Positions 1-7,760 are shown, counted from the first letter of the stretch. The stretch is 16,407 bases of DNA from Ophiocordyceps camponoti-saundersi (nom. inval.) (GCA_003339415.1 PDHQ01000553.1:1-16407), one strand, 5' to 3'. Notes: generated by a model not told the origin, from the sequence alone. Program-made: numbers and translations.

Positions 1-439
1 GGTCGCCAGGCGCAGGCTGGCAACCCTAGCACGGGTGTGCAGGGAAGATTAATAAAAAATATATTCATAATTAAGAGAGCAGGGTAGTATTTATTATTTG
101 CTAAATAGATGATAAAATATATATTTTATCATTTAGGGAGAAGGGCTTCAGCTTTACCTTATTAGTGGAATCGGCTTATATTTTTTATATAGCTATGGGT
201 TTAACACTATAAAGAAATAAGGTAATAGAAGTAGATTTGTTTCTGCGAAACCTATAATAGTAGGAAATTATGAGAATCACATCTAGCAGGTACAGAATTA
301 TTATCTTAAACTGGAGCTAGACGTCAAAAAACGTTTATGTTTAATATAAAATTGGGGGATCGTGAAGGTTCTACCAGTAAGTATACAGACTCGGAATGGC
401 GAAGATGTGTCTCGGTTATCAGACATAGAGTGATAAGGT
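1..439 (+). rRNA. rnl: rnl exon 1 (LSU rRNA domain II, 5'-partial)
   Basis: Large-subunit mitochondrial rRNA, middle of domain II. The clearest block is about 235-300, where TTTCTGCGAAACCTATAATA aligns with E. coli CTCCCCGAAAGCTATTTAGG, followed by the equivalent of the 830-860 region. Positions 365-439 match the fungal form of E. coli about 890-975 (CTACCAGTAAGTATACAGAC, then GTCTCGGTTATCAGACAT). The exon end at T439 is supported because splicing to 2915 gives a continuous GATAAGGT/TGTATGTCAAAAGGG, and AAGGT can pair with intron GCCTTT as P1. Positions 156-165 and 213-222 form a perfect helix (TTACCTTATT with AATAAGGTAA). Bases 1-130 hold a GC cluster and a palindrome (about 110-130) that I could not align to 23S rRNA; they may be an expansion segment or the tail of an upstream intron. 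Confidence 0.8.
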
Positions 440-579
440 TGTATGGCACAGCCTTTTTGTAGAAGTGAACCTTCTGCTATAAATCGACAAATTGCGGGAA
501 TACCCTAAAGCAATTATAACCAAGTAGGAGTAGAGTAATACGTCCTATGGCTTAGGTAATGACTCAAGGTAAGGTAAAA

Positions 580-680
580 TCATAATTGATCTTCGAAATT
601 TTTATTTTTAAGTTTTCAGGGCTCCGCGACTTCTTATTTTATATATATAAAATAAGCCTTAAAAGCTCGCAGTAAAAAAA
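580..680. repeat. Palindrome cluster in the intron 1 core loop
   Basis: This stretch lies between the P and R core elements. It contains a perfect 24-nt palindrome at 633-656 (CTTATTTTATAT and its complement), preceded by a GC mini-hairpin (GGGCTCCGCG, 619-628). Exactly the same 24 nt recur at 11617-11640 in intron mL2449. The cluster probably expands a peripheral loop (P5 or P6 region) without breaking the core. Confidence 0.7.
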
Positions 681-811
681 AATCGAAGTAAAAAGGGTTA
701 TCTGCAGCCAAGCACCGACTATTGTAAATCAAGGTATGGTGTGCAGTTCATCGACTAAATGTTGGTTGGCTTATAATTATAGTTATATAATTATTTGCTT
801 AAGATATAGTC

Positions 812-1349
812 AGGCCTCGCTCGAAAGGGTGCAATGGCAATAAAGTAATTTATTTAAACAGTATTTAGCTATTTCTAAGCCGGTTTTTACAAAAGACTTA
901 ATACGACAGGCAACTACCCTTCGAAGGGTAACCAGTTTAAATGGGCTGACACCCTGTTTAAACGGTGTTAATAGGTTATGGTACTGTAAAAAAAGATGTT
1001 ATAAAGCTTGCTAGGAATTATATTCTAGCCGGACCTAGACACTAGGGATCCGAGAGATGAGCATGGGGGATATTATGAATTTTTTTCTATATAGTTTTTT
1101 TTATACGTGCAAAGCGTAGCTCAGCGTATAAAAAGAAAAAAAAATTAGTAGTTCTAGCGCTAGCGCTGTGCACTGTGCACTGTGCTAAAAATTTGCAGTG
1201 CTAAAAAAAAACGTATTTTTTTTTATTAATATGATATGTAGAGCGCTAGCGCTACTAAAGTATCAATAAAAAAAATTAACATAACATATATAGAATAAAA
1301 ATTCATAGGGCTGTTTATATATATATATATAAACCTGGCGCCTTTTTCT
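812..1349 (+). other. Intron 1 peripheral region, no gene
   Basis: The part to about 1065 is of mixed composition and probably folds as P9-type extensions, for example TTTAAATGGGCTG and GTTTAAACGGTGTT at 935-970. From 1070 to 1349 it is AT-rich palindromic sequence mixed with GC motifs: GCGCTAGCGCT-like repeats at 1157-1168 and 1241-1252, and tandem GTGCACT near 1168-1185. A hairpin pair at 1213-1278 (GTATTTTTTTTTATTAATA ... TATCAATAAAAAAAATTA) resembles the second half of the double-hairpin elements found elsewhere in the window. Confidence 0.5.
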
Positions 1350-1520
1350 ATGACCCATGTTTGGTATGAGACAAACACTAAGCTGTCGGCTTTATTAAAA
1401 TATAATAACATCGTCAAAAAAAACAATTTTCTATTAAGTAATAAAAATGTAGCTATAGCTCAGGTAAAAAGCTATAATGATGCACTATTAAATAAAAAAA
1501 TAATTTTGCATGATAATAAA

Positions 1521-1536
1521 GGGGGCTTCGCCCCCA
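1521..1536. repeat. GC mini-hairpin at the GIY motif
   Basis: GGGGG-CTTCG-CCCCC plus one A, 16 nt, lies directly before the GGT of the GIY motif. Its length puts the N-terminal frame (ATG 1350) one base out of phase with the GIY frame. Without it, codons AAT-AAA run straight into GGT-ATT-TAT. The form is a five-base-pair stem with a short loop, like many GC mini-hairpins in this window. Confidence 0.75.
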
Positions 1537-1671
1537 GGTATTTATCGTTGAATCAATAAATTAAACAATAAATCTTATGTAGGTAGTGGTTTAAATTTAT
1601 CAAAAAGATTAAGTGAATACTATAATCAAAGCGAATTAAAAAGAAATCCTAGACCTATTAATGCTGCTTTA

Positions 1672-1739
1672 GTTTTTTTAACTTTAGTTAAAAAAACCAA
1701 TTTATTAAGTTTTAAACATAGTAAAAACTAAATAAATTA
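1672..1739. mobile_element. Double-hairpin element 1
   Basis: Hairpin 1 is at 1672-1697 (GTTTTTTTAACT ... AGTTAAAAAAAC). Hairpin 2 is at about 1699-1738 (AATTTATT ... AATAAATT). It lies in the GIY-YIG gene between codons Ala-Ala-Leu and Leu-Lys-Tyr-Gly, and the frame continues at C1740. The insert is 68 nt, so it shifts the frame. Confidence 0.7.
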
Positions 1740-1881
1740 CTAAAATATGGATACGAAAATTTCACATTGGAAATATTAGAATACTGCAGAGCAGATGAAC
1801 TTATTAAAAGAGAACAGTATTATTTGGACTTACTAAATCCTGAATACAATATATTAAAGTATGCTTATTCGCTATTAGGGT

Positions 1882-1951
1882 GTTTTGTTTTTAACTAAAG
1901 TTAAAAATCAAAACGAATTTATTGTAATAAATACATAATTACAATAAATTC
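1882..1951. mobile_element. Double-hairpin element 2
   Basis: Hairpin 1 is at 1882-1914 (GTTTTG ... CAAAAC, with inner TTTTTAACT/AGTTAAAAA). Hairpin 2 is at 1915-1951 (GAATTTATTGTAAT ... ATTACAATAAATTC, 14 of 14 paired). The two abut with no spacer. It sits inside a Leu-Gly-Tyr-Lys-His-Thr block of the GIY-YIG gene: T1881 joined to A1952 restores the codon TAT and the frame. No target duplication is visible. Confidence 0.85.
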
Positions 1952-2176
1952 ATAAACATACCCGTGAAAACATAGAGAAGTTTAAATTAAAAAAAGTTAC
2001 ACAAGAACTTAAGGATATATTATCTTCAGTTCATTCAGGAAAAGAAGTTAGTAAAGAAACTAGAGATAAATTATCTCTTGCCCTTTGGTCGCGCAGCGAC
2101 CTGCAGGGTTGCAAGCGACTACAACTAACTATAGAAAAAATAATCCTTTAAAAGCTGAAGCAGCCTCCTACGGAGG

Positions 2177-2216
2177 ATTTTATATCTATATATATGTCTA
2201 TATATAGATATAAAAT
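2177..2216. repeat. ATTTTATA-type palindrome (copy 1)
   Basis: A long AT palindrome with ends ATTTTATATC and GATATAAAAT, preceded by a small GC hairpin (CCTCCTACGGAGG, 2165-2177). It belongs to the family also seen at 5435, 6786, 8748 and 9672. It interrupts the GIY-YIG gene in its C-terminal part. Confidence 0.7.
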
Positions 2217-2314
2217 TAGCGAATATTACAGCTAAAACTACAGAACGTGAAGCAGTATCAGTTATACTTTTAAATACTCAAACTAATGAAAAATTAAAAT
2301 TTCCAACTTTAAGA

Positions 2315-2426
2315 ATTTTTCTTTTTACCTCGCTTCTAGCGAGTTGCTTTTATCGTAACGAAATAAACGAAAAAGCGACTAAAAAGAAAAATACGTTTTA
2401 TATTAATCTTTAGATTAATATAAAAC
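2315..2426. mobile_element. Double-hairpin element 3 with GC cargo
   Basis: Hairpin 1 arms are 2315-2327 (ATTTTTCTTTTTA) and 2380-2392 (TAAAAAGAAAAAT). The loop at about 2328-2379 is a GC-bearing segment almost identical to the loop of the element at 6930-7041. After AC, hairpin 2 occupies 2395-2426 (GTTTTATATTAATCT ... AGATTAATATAAAAC, 15 of 15 paired). The GIY-YIG frame continues on the far side with an Ala-Gly-Glu-Tyr-Leu-Gly helix-turn-helix region. Confidence 0.8.
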
Positions 2427-2533
2427 CTAAGGCAGGTGAGTATTTAGGTATAAAAAGACAAGCTATACGAAACGCAATAAAAAGAGAAAGTCTTGTTAAA
2501 GGACTATATCGTGTTTCAGAAGTAGATAATTAA

Positions 2534-2914
2534 TACACATAAGTAAGTACTTACTTATTATAATACTATAAAAAATAGATTACTTTAATATCATGGGACG
2601 ACGGCTTTACCGTCGTCCTGTTGAAATCAGGTTTAAAAAAAAATAACCTGTTGTCTAAATGGATATTGCATAAATATGAAGTTGTGCACTATTTAGGGAG
2701 AAATTTTTGCTTATTTATTAGTTGTTTTTTTTTTGAAAAAAAACTAATTTTTTTCTAGCATGAAAAAAAATTTTAAATATTTATAATTTATTTTGTTTTA
2801 CTAATAATTTTAGTTTTAGGCAAAGCAAAGCGTCCTAAAAAATTTTTTTATGAATTTTACGCCAGGCAGGGACTCAGAGTCCCAATAAAAATAAATTAGG
2901 TAAGCAAAACACCG
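2534..2914 (+). other. 3' part of intron 1, no gene
   Basis: Contains a strong GC hairpin at about 2595-2619 (GGACGACGG ... CCGTCGTCC) and a long AT palindromic stretch (about 2708-2850). A perfect 15-nt palindrome, GGGACTCAGAGTCCC, lies at 2869-2883 and is repeated exactly at 8854-8868. The segment ends at the 3' splice site, G2914. Probably P9 extensions plus insertions; I see no coding frame. Confidence 0.5.
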
Positions 2915-3982
2915 TGTATGTCAAAAGGGAAACAGCCCAGAACAAGAGTTAAGGTTCCTAAATTATTAGTTAAGTGAAATTAAGGGAGTTTCTATTAAAG
3001 TCGACAAGGAGATGGGCTTAGAATCAGCCACAATTTAATGAGCTCGTAATAGAGCGCTTGTTAAGTTATAGGAGCATCGAAAATTTAACGGATCTAAACA
3101 ATATACCGAAACCTTGTCCATAATATATTATATTTGTAAATGGGAATAATACTATAATAACCCTAGTCTAGCCCTCCAGATGGCTACATAAATTTTTTGC
3201 AGTAGCTGACGGTGATGCTGTCGGGTTTTAGAGGAATTTTAATCCTCTATACCACAGCAAAGTGAATTTTTTGGTCAATTGGCGGGAAATAGCCTAATAT
3301 AATTAAATGGGGTAGCAGAACGTTGAGTAAAGAACAATTATTCTTTTTTAAAGAATAATTTTATAAGGTATTTTTAGTAGAGCGAGCAGCTTTAGGCAAG
3401 AGCTCTGGCTGGGCTGGTGCATGCACTATTATAGAGTTATGACACATTTTTCTGTCCTATAGATGAAGAGGGCAGGGGGCTTCGCCTAAATACCGTCGCC
3501 ACATTTATCCTGCAGCTCTAGCTCTAGAGCTAGAGCGGGGGAGTGACTAAAAATACTAGTTTAATAATCGTAAACTCAAGTGAGAATGGTGACATTAGTA
3601 ACTAAAAAGAAAAAAAATAAAAAGTTCCGCCTTAAGCTTATGGATAGATCAAGTAACGGCCTCTAAGTTAAAATTATCTAAAGATTAAAACGATGAGAAA
3701 ATCTTTTTTTACTGAGAAACAACATTTTAGTTAAAGATGTGCTGGAAAATTAGTAAATATAGCTGACGATTAGTTTATATTTTTTTACCAGGTTGGGTAG
3801 GGGGCTGCGTCAATAGAAAAAATATCTGTAGGCAGTGGCCTATCCTGCGCAGCAGGGTAAAAAAAAAAGAAATTAATTCTTTCAGGGTAATTACCCTGAA
3901 AGTAAGAATGAACAAAACCGTACCTAGAGTCTGAAACAAGAAAGCTAGTAGAGAATACGAAGGCGATTGAGCTAACAATCAT
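2915..3982 (+). rRNA. rnl: rnl exon 2 (end of domain II, domain III)
   Basis: Starts with the conserved GGGAAACAGCCCAG block (E. coli about 985-1000). The GTPase-associated centre is at about 3008-3056 (ATGGGCTTAGAATCAGCC, then GAGCTCGTAATAGAGC), the binding site of ribosomal protein L11. GGTAGCAGAACGTTGAG (3311-3327) matches E. coli about 1190-1210, and GAGAATGGTGACATTAGTAA (3582-3601) matches the 1260-1280 region. The AGTAGAGAATACGAAGGCGA block (about 3948-3967) matches E. coli about 1620-1640. Between these are expansions relative to bacteria. These include about 3120-3305 and 3370-3540, the latter with a GC hairpin (GGGGGCTTCGCC) and AGCTCTAGCTCTAGAGCTAG at 3515-3534. The 3' boundary at T3982 is chosen because GCTAACA then pairs with TGTAGC of exon 3; it could be off by a few bases. 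Confidence 0.85.
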
Positions 3983-4270
3983 AATAAAAGGGATTAGGCT
4001 CCCCATATTGTGAATAAAACCAAACTCCGGGGACACCCTAATAGCTCCTGATACCAAACTTATAGACCCCAATAAAGTCTTAAGCGGACCAGTTAGCTTT
4101 GGTGTAAGGTAACAAGTCAGGCAGATTTTAGTAATAAAAATGGGTTATCGCGGATCTAAGTCAGTAATAATACTGTAAAAGAGCAACGAGTAGATGGTTT
4201 TCAACCCTCTAAAAGGGTTGTAAGGTGTACTCTAGCCCCTAAGTAAACTTGGGATATGGATATATTTTAG

Positions 4271-4391
4271 GTTTTTATTTATGAATTTTTTTTTTAAAAA
4301 AAAAATTCGAATTTTTATGCGCAAGCTAGAAAATTCATAAATATAAATAAAAACGTATTTTTTTTAATAATAATATAATTAAAAAAAATGC
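4271..4391. mobile_element. Double-hairpin element 4
   Basis: Hairpin 1 has outer arms GTTTTTATTTATGAATTTT (4271-4289) and AAAATTCATAAAT...AATAAAAAC (4330-4354), with inner AT palindromes. Hairpin 2 follows with no spacer: GTATTTTTTTTAAT (4355-4368) to ATTAAAAAAAATGC (4378-4391). The junction AAAAACGTATTTT and the GTAT/ATGC termini are shared with elements 5 and 6. It is inserted just after the intron 2 core. Confidence 0.75.
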
Positions 4392-4518
4392 ATATGAGGG
4401 CGCTAGCAGACGCTTTGCCTATTCAAAAATAGATCTCATATCTAAAATCTGTAATTTATTTTTAAATTCCTACGAAGTACTGCGGATTTTTTGTAGTGCT
4501 AGCTCCGCTAGGAATTTA

Positions 4519-4603
4519 GTTTTTATTTTAACTATGCGCAGAGCTCAGCGTGTTTAAAATAAAAACGTATTTTAGAAAATAAAGTTATAATTTTCTAAAA
4601 TGC
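4519..4603. mobile_element. Double-hairpin element 5
   Basis: The cleanest copy. Hairpin 1 arms are GTTTTTATTTTAA (4519-4531) and TTAAAATAAAAAC (4554-4566), 13 of 13, with a GC-bearing loop (CTATGCGCAGAGCTCAGCG). Hairpin 2 arms are GTATTTTAGAAAAT (4567-4580) and ATTTTCTAAAATGC (4590-4603). They pair except for one T/G wobble next to the end. There is no spacer between the hairpins. Confidence 0.85.
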
Positions 4604-4689
4604 TAAAAAACTACTGAAAAACATTTAATAACAATAATTATAATTAATAAGATAAAATTCTAGTTTTTTTTTTGCAATTTACACTACCG

Positions 4690-5115
4690 CTTTATCTAGC
4701 AAGACACATTAGGCTTAGTGGGTCCGTCGAACCGGGCGATTCATGAGGGTGGGCAATTTTTCGGCGCAGCCGAAAAAAAGCACCCTGTCCTTTTGGAATT
4801 CTAAATAATGTATTTTGTGTAAGATAAAGTAGGGAGTCTCGAAGTTTAAATCTACGTTATAGGATATAAAGTAGGAGAAACCGAGTATAGTAATAGCGGT
4901 ATTAAGATTGAATGTTTCACAAGAACAACTCCCCTTTAATATCCATAGCTAGTTTTGGGTATAAGGTAATCCCTAGCTCCAGGATTTAATGGAGGTAGCG
5001 ATGGAAAGGATAAAAGGCCCTCTCTACGTAACGGTCTGAATGGCAGCTAAACAACCTGCCAAACGAATATTACTAAACGAGAATATCTTACGGAGGGCTA
5101 CGCCCCCTATAACTG
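4690..5115 (+). other. Structured non-coding block in intron 2, role unknown
   Basis: A gene-free stretch of more balanced composition than its surroundings, with motifs such as GGGTCCGTCGAACCGGGCGA (4720-4739), AAGGTAATCCCTAGCTCC (4963-4980) and GTAACGGTCTGAATGGCAGC (5028-5047). A hairpin TTTTTCGGCGCAGCCGAAAAA is at about 4757-4777 and a GC cluster GGAGGGCTACGCCCCC at 5092-5107. The intron core has already been completed upstream, so this may be part of a second, nested intron or a large peripheral domain. I could not assign group I or group II elements with confidence. Confidence 0.4.
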
Positions 5116-5434
5116 TGACTCCCACTTAGTGACTAATATTATTAAAATAAATCGCGACCCGCGGGTCCCCCGCAGGTTGCCCGCCGCTGGCGGGCGACAA
5201 ATATATTAAGATGTAACAATATTACTATAAATAATAGTAAGATTAATCCTAACTATGTATCAGGATTTATTGACGCCGAGGGGTGCTTTCATATTTCTAT
5301 TATTAGAAATATAAGTGTTAAACAAAGTGTGAGTGTTAGAGCAATATTTCAAATAACTCTGAACCTTAGCAAAAAAATATAGAAATATATTTTTTTCATG
5401 GGGAAAGACAAGTTCTTCAGTAGCCTAGCTGCAG

Positions 5435-5474
5435 ATTTTATATATTAAAGATAGATATCTTTAATATATAAAAT
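5435..5474. repeat. ATTTTATA-type palindrome behind CTGCAG (copy 2)
   Basis: Arms 5435-5453 (ATTTTATATATTAAAGATA) and 5456-5474 pair 19 of 19. CTGCAG precedes it at 5429-5434. It sits directly before the codons for (L)EKIRDF of the LAGLIDADG gene. The related copy at 9672-9713 occupies the matching codon position of another LAGLIDADG gene. Confidence 0.85.
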
Positions 5475-6105
5475 TTAGAAAAAATAAGAGATTTTTTTGG
5501 AGTAGGCAGAGTAGCTACGCGCTCTGACAATGCAGTTGTTTATGAAGTTTCTTCTTTAAAAGATTTAGAAATTGTATTCTGGAGGTTTACCCATTAATTA
5601 CTGATAAATGAGCAGACTTCCAGTTGTTTAAACAAGTTGTAAATTTAATGATTAATAAACAACATCTAACTATGGAAGGTTTATCTAAAATTGTGAATAT
5701 AAAAGCTTCCATGAATTTTGGGACTATTAATGAAATAACCCTATCCTTATTTTCTAATATTAAACCGGTCAACAGACCTGAAAGAAAAAATCTTTCAATC
5801 TATCATCCTTATTGAGTAGTAGGTTTTGTAGAAGGTGAAGGGATGTTCTTTGTAAATATTTACAAAAGAAAAGATACCATATTAGGTGAAGGAGTAAAAT
5901 TAATATTTAAAATAACACAGGATACAAGAAATCTTGCCTTATTGGAAAGTTTTACAAATGTATTTACAATAGGTAAAGTTTATAAACAATCACCTAAAGT
6001 CCATGATTTTATGGTAACAGGGCTCACAGATATTGTAAAATATGTCGTACCGTTTTTCCAAGCTAATCCGTTAGAGGGAGCAAAGAAAAAAGATTTCGAT
6101 GATTT

Positions 6106-6143
6106 TGTCGCCCGACTCTGTCGGGCAACTACGCTTCGCTAGT
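6106..6143. repeat. GC hairpin insertion in intron 2 endonuclease gene
   Basis: CGCCCGACTCTGTCGGGCAA forms a stem of six GC-rich pairs and is followed by CTACGCTTCGCTAG. It interrupts the C-terminal part of the gene between the Asp-Asp-Phe-Val and Lys-Val-Ala-Asn-Leu-Met codons and introduces a stop (TAG 6140-6142 in the upstream frame). Confidence 0.65.
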
Positions 6144-6350
6144 GAAAGTTGCAAATTTAATGATATCTAAAGCTCATCTTAATAAGAATGGGTTATATCA
6201 AATTCATTTAATTAAATCAGGAATGAATTCTAAACGTTATTAATATTATCCATTACACATTAGCCTAGCTCTAGTCCTATTTCTTCTGGCTAATTATTTA
6301 TGCGCGCTTTATGCGCCTAAAAAGCTAAAGAAAGGATAAGGGAAAATTTG

Positions 6351-6627
6351 TGTAGCGAAAGGAACTCGGCAAATTGACTGCACGTAACTTCGGAATAAGG
6401 GGGGCTCTTTAGTCCTGGTTAATATCAGGTAAAAAGGAAGAAGCATAAAATAATGTTGTACGACTGTTTAATTAAAACACAGCACGCCGCCAAGATATAA
6501 AAAATCGAAGTATTGGGTGCGAAATCTGCCGGATGTCGGCCTTGGTTAACAAATAGCTAATTCAATATAGGTATGTATTGGATAAGGTGACGGAAACCCC
6601 GATTAATGGCGGCCTTAACGTGAGGGT
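6351..6627 (+). rRNA. rnl: rnl exon 3 (domain IV)
   Basis: Matches E. coli about 1650-1923. GGAACTCGGCAAATT (6361-6375) matches GGAACTAGGCAAAAT, and CGTAACTTCGG (6384-6394) matches the 1670s. AACACAGCACGCCGCCAAG (6476-6494) matches AACACAGCACTGTGCAAAC, and TGCCGGATGTCGGCCTTGGTTAA (from 6528) matches the 1830 region. GGCGGCCTTAACGTGAGGGT (6608-6627) is helix 69, the intersubunit bridge hairpin, ending at U1923. The 3' end is fixed because CCTAAGGTAGCG resumes in exon 4. Confidence 0.92.
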
Positions 6628-6785
6628 TCATAACAGGGCCCTGTTTAAATCCAGGATATTGCTGGAACGGAGTAAAAAATACTAATTCAACTCCCAATCA
6701 GCAGGAAAGAATAAAATTGGTCAATGCCAAAATGATAAACTTATCTAAAGCTCTACGAGTAGCTTCTTATAGTACTAAACAGAGC

Positions 6786-6814
6786 ATTTTATATTCGAAT
6801 TACGAATATAAAAT
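6786..6814. repeat. ATTTTATA-type palindrome (copy 3)
   Basis: ATTTTATATTCG AATTA CGAATATAAAAT: 12 of 12 arm pairs around a five-base loop. It is inserted between the N-terminal Ser-Thr-Lys-Gln codons and Asp-Asn-His-Lys-Tyr-Trp of the mL1923 endonuclease gene. Confidence 0.8.
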
Positions 6815-6850
6815 TAGTGATAATCATAAGTATTGACTAGGTGGATTTGT

Positions 6851-7053
6851 TATTTTTTTATTTTTGTTTAGCATTTTGTAGCTATGCTACAAAATACAAA
6901 AATAAAAAAATTAGTTTTTTTGATTTTAAGTTTTTATTTAATCTCGCCTCTGGCGAGTTGCTTTTATCGTAACGAACGAAAAAGCGACTAAAGATTAAAT
7001 AAAAACGTATTTTTGTTTTAAATATATAAAAACAAAAATGCTCAAAAAAAACT
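6851..7053. mobile_element. Composite nested palindromic insertion containing double-hairpin element 6
   Basis: This 203-nt insert splits the LAGLIDADG motif: GT at 6849-6850 joins T7054 to give GTT-GAA-GGT-GAA. The first part (6851-6911) is one long hairpin whose core GCATTTTGTAGC ... GCTACAAAATAC is the reverse complement of the GTATTTT...AAAATGC hairpin type. The second part has outer arms AGTTTTTTTGA (about 6913-6923) and TCAAAAAAAACT (about 7042-7053). These enclose a standard double-hairpin element at 6930-7041, so one element appears to have inserted into another. Confidence 0.8.
6930..7041. mobile_element. Double-hairpin element 6 with GC cargo
   Basis: Hairpin 1 arms are GTTTTTATTTAATCT (6930-6944) and AGATTAAATAAAAAC (6992-7006), 15 of 15. 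Hairpin 2 runs from GTATTTTTGTTTTA (7007-7020) to AAAACAAAAATGC (ending 7041). The hairpin 1 loop at 6943-6990 carries a GC cluster (CGCCTCTGGCG, then CGAGTTGC...GCGACT). It is nearly the same as in element 3 (2315-2426), although the arms differ. Confidence 0.85.
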
Positions 7054-7337
7054 TGAAGGTGAAGGCTCTTTACTTGTTTCTATTGTTACGGCGAAGCCCC
7101 CTAAAGTTAAACATGGTATAGCTTTGCAGCCAGAATTTAATGTGACTCAACACAAAAGTGGTTTAAATATCTTAAACTCATACAAAACATTATTTAATGG
7201 GGCGTAGCCGGGAATTTAAAAGAGAAATCAGGATCAAATCAAGTTTGAGTTTATTCTCCCGCCTACTCTGTAGGCAGGCTGCTAGCTACGCTAGCTGCTA
7301 AAAGGTAGTAAAAATATTAAACAACTTGTGTTACCTT

Positions 7338-7380
7338 AACCCCCGTTATTTTTTTTTAATAAAAAAAAATAAAGGGGGTT
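7338..7380. repeat. C5/G5-bounded palindrome (copy 1)
   Basis: Ends AACCCCC and GGGGGTT bound an AT hairpin (TTATTTTTTTTT / AAAAAAAAATAA). It is inserted after the Gln-Leu-Val-Leu-Pro codons of the mL1923 endonuclease gene. The sister copy is at 9547-9593. Confidence 0.8.
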
Positions 7381-7404
7381 TGAACAATATGTTGTTCCTT
7401 TTTC

Positions 7405-7572
7405 TATTTTTTTTATTATGTTTTTTTTTAACTTAAAAGTTAAAATAAAAACGAATTTTTTTGTAAGAATTTTTAGAAATTATATCTATTTTATTTCTAA
7501 AAATACGTTTTTTTTTAAACTTTAGTTTAAAAAAAAACTAAATATATAATTAAAAAAAATTCATAAAAAAAA
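7405..7572. repeat. AT-rich palindrome cluster
   Basis: Several overlapping inverted repeats, including a GTTTTTTTTTAACTT/AAGTTAAAATAAAAAC-type hairpin abutting GAATTTTTTTG (about 7419-7462), a TAGAAATTATATCTATTTTATTTCTA stem (about 7473-7498) and TTTTTTTTTAAACTT/AGTTTAAAAAAAAA (about 7507-7536). The CGAATTTT and TACGTTTT junctions match the double-hairpin family. It looks like several elements stacked at one site of the endonuclease gene. Confidence 0.65.
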
Positions 7573-7721
7573 ATGTGTAAACATAAAAGTGATGTGTTTA
7601 ATAGATTTAAATATATTGTAGAAGCTTTATATACTAACCGTGGACAAGGATTGGATAAAGGACAATTAATAGAACTTATTCAATTAATATATTTAATGAA
7701 TCCTGATAGGACTTCTAATCC

Positions 7722-7760
7722 CTGCAGATTTTTCTATCGTAGATAGAAAAATACGCAGGG
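7722..7760. repeat. CTGCAG-containing palindrome
   Basis: CCCTGC-AGATTTTTCTATC, a GTA loop and GATAGAAAAATAC-GCAGGG form an almost perfect 19-bp stem. It is inserted after Thr-Ser-Asn-Pro codons in the C-terminal third of the mL1923 endonuclease gene. Confidence 0.75.

Larger units (their letters stand above)
1350..2533 (+). pseudogene. GIY-YIG homing endonuclease gene, broken by insertions
   Basis: Remnant of an intron homing endonuclease, which cuts intronless rnl and promotes intron spread. The frame opens at ATG 1350 (MTHVWYETNTK). It reaches the GIY motif at 1537-1545 (G-I-Y) followed by W from TGA, and Y-V-G at 1576-1584. Then come the family-typical NPRPINAAL, LKYGYENFTLEIL, EYC, KREQYYLDLLNPEYNIL and SLLG stretches. 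Downstream are KHT/REN-like and helix-turn-helix DNA-binding parts (EYLGIKRQAIRNAIK, near 2440-2490), ending at TAA 2531-2533. At least six insertions interrupt it: a GC hairpin at 1521-1536, two-hairpin elements at 1672-1739, 1882-1951 and about 2315-2426, a GC patch near 2090-2130, and an AT palindrome near 2165-2216. In the cases checked the frame resumes exactly after the insert. It is almost certainly not translated as one protein. Confidence 0.85.
440..2914 (+). mobile_element. rnl group I intron 1 (near E. coli 975), GIY-YIG type
   Basis: Self-splicing group I intron inserted in domain II. Core elements seen in order are a P-like ATTGCGGGAA at 491-500, R at 741-757 (GTGCAGTTCATCGACTA) and S at 801-811 (AAGATATAGTC), which can form P7. 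The boundary follows the group I rule: the exon ends in U (T439) and the intron ends in G (G2914). The whole core lies upstream of the endonuclease gene, so the gene sits in the 3' (P9-side) part. At 2475 bp the intron is long, largely because of palindromic insertions. The insertion site is estimated by eye from flanking rRNA (GATAAGGT before, GGGAAACAGCCCAG after), so the E. coli number is approximate. The subgroup looks IC2/IB-like but was not folded. Confidence 0.8.
5205..6243 (+). pseudogene. LAGLIDADG homing endonuclease gene of intron 2, broken
   Basis: Remnant of a double-motif LAGLIDADG endonuclease. Motif 1 is YVSGFIDAEGCFHISI (about 5254-5301), with the acidic catalytic residue in FIDAEG. 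Motif 2 is YWVVGFVEGEGMFFV (about 5810-5855), where W is TGA 5813-5815. Between them are FGVGRV, YEV and the ITDKWADFQLFKQVVNLM block (another TGA=W at 5609-5611). The C-terminal part ends LIKSGMNSKRY with TAA 6241-6243. Breaks are an insertion at about 5378-5478 including a CTGCAG-linked palindrome, a frameshift with loss of a few residues near 5578-5593, and a GC hairpin insertion at about 6106-6143. Upstream a GC patch (5153-5200) obscures the true start, so the 5' limit is approximate. A functional protein is unlikely. Confidence 0.85.
3983..6350 (+). mobile_element. rnl group I intron 2 (near E. coli 1650)
   Basis: The rRNA match stops after GATTGAGCTAACAATCAT and resumes at TGTAGCGAAAGGAACTCGGC. 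A group I core lies near the 5' end. The P3-P5 strand is at 4022-4055 (AACTCCGGGGACACCCTAAT, then AGCTCCTGATACC). The joining strand GGTTATCGCGGATCTAAG is at 4143-4160. R is GAGCAACGAGTAGATGG at 4181-4197, with the P7 partner TGTACTCTAG at about 4226-4236. The intron ends in G6350, fitting the group I rule. The core precedes the LAGLIDADG gene, so the gene lies in the P9-side periphery. A second structured block at 4690-5115 is unexplained by a single intron. The subgroup was not determined. Confidence 0.75.

Noticed and set aside
1226..1426. Minus-strand 66-residue open frame resembling membrane segments
   Set aside because: It spans AT palindromes and the start of the GIY-YIG gene; its hydrophobic look comes from AT-rich sequence.
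3785..4072. Open frames on the minus strand (95 and 67 residues) with hydrophobic stretches
   Set aside because: They overlap conserved rRNA of exon 2 and the group I core of intron 2 on the + strand; no family similarity is visible.
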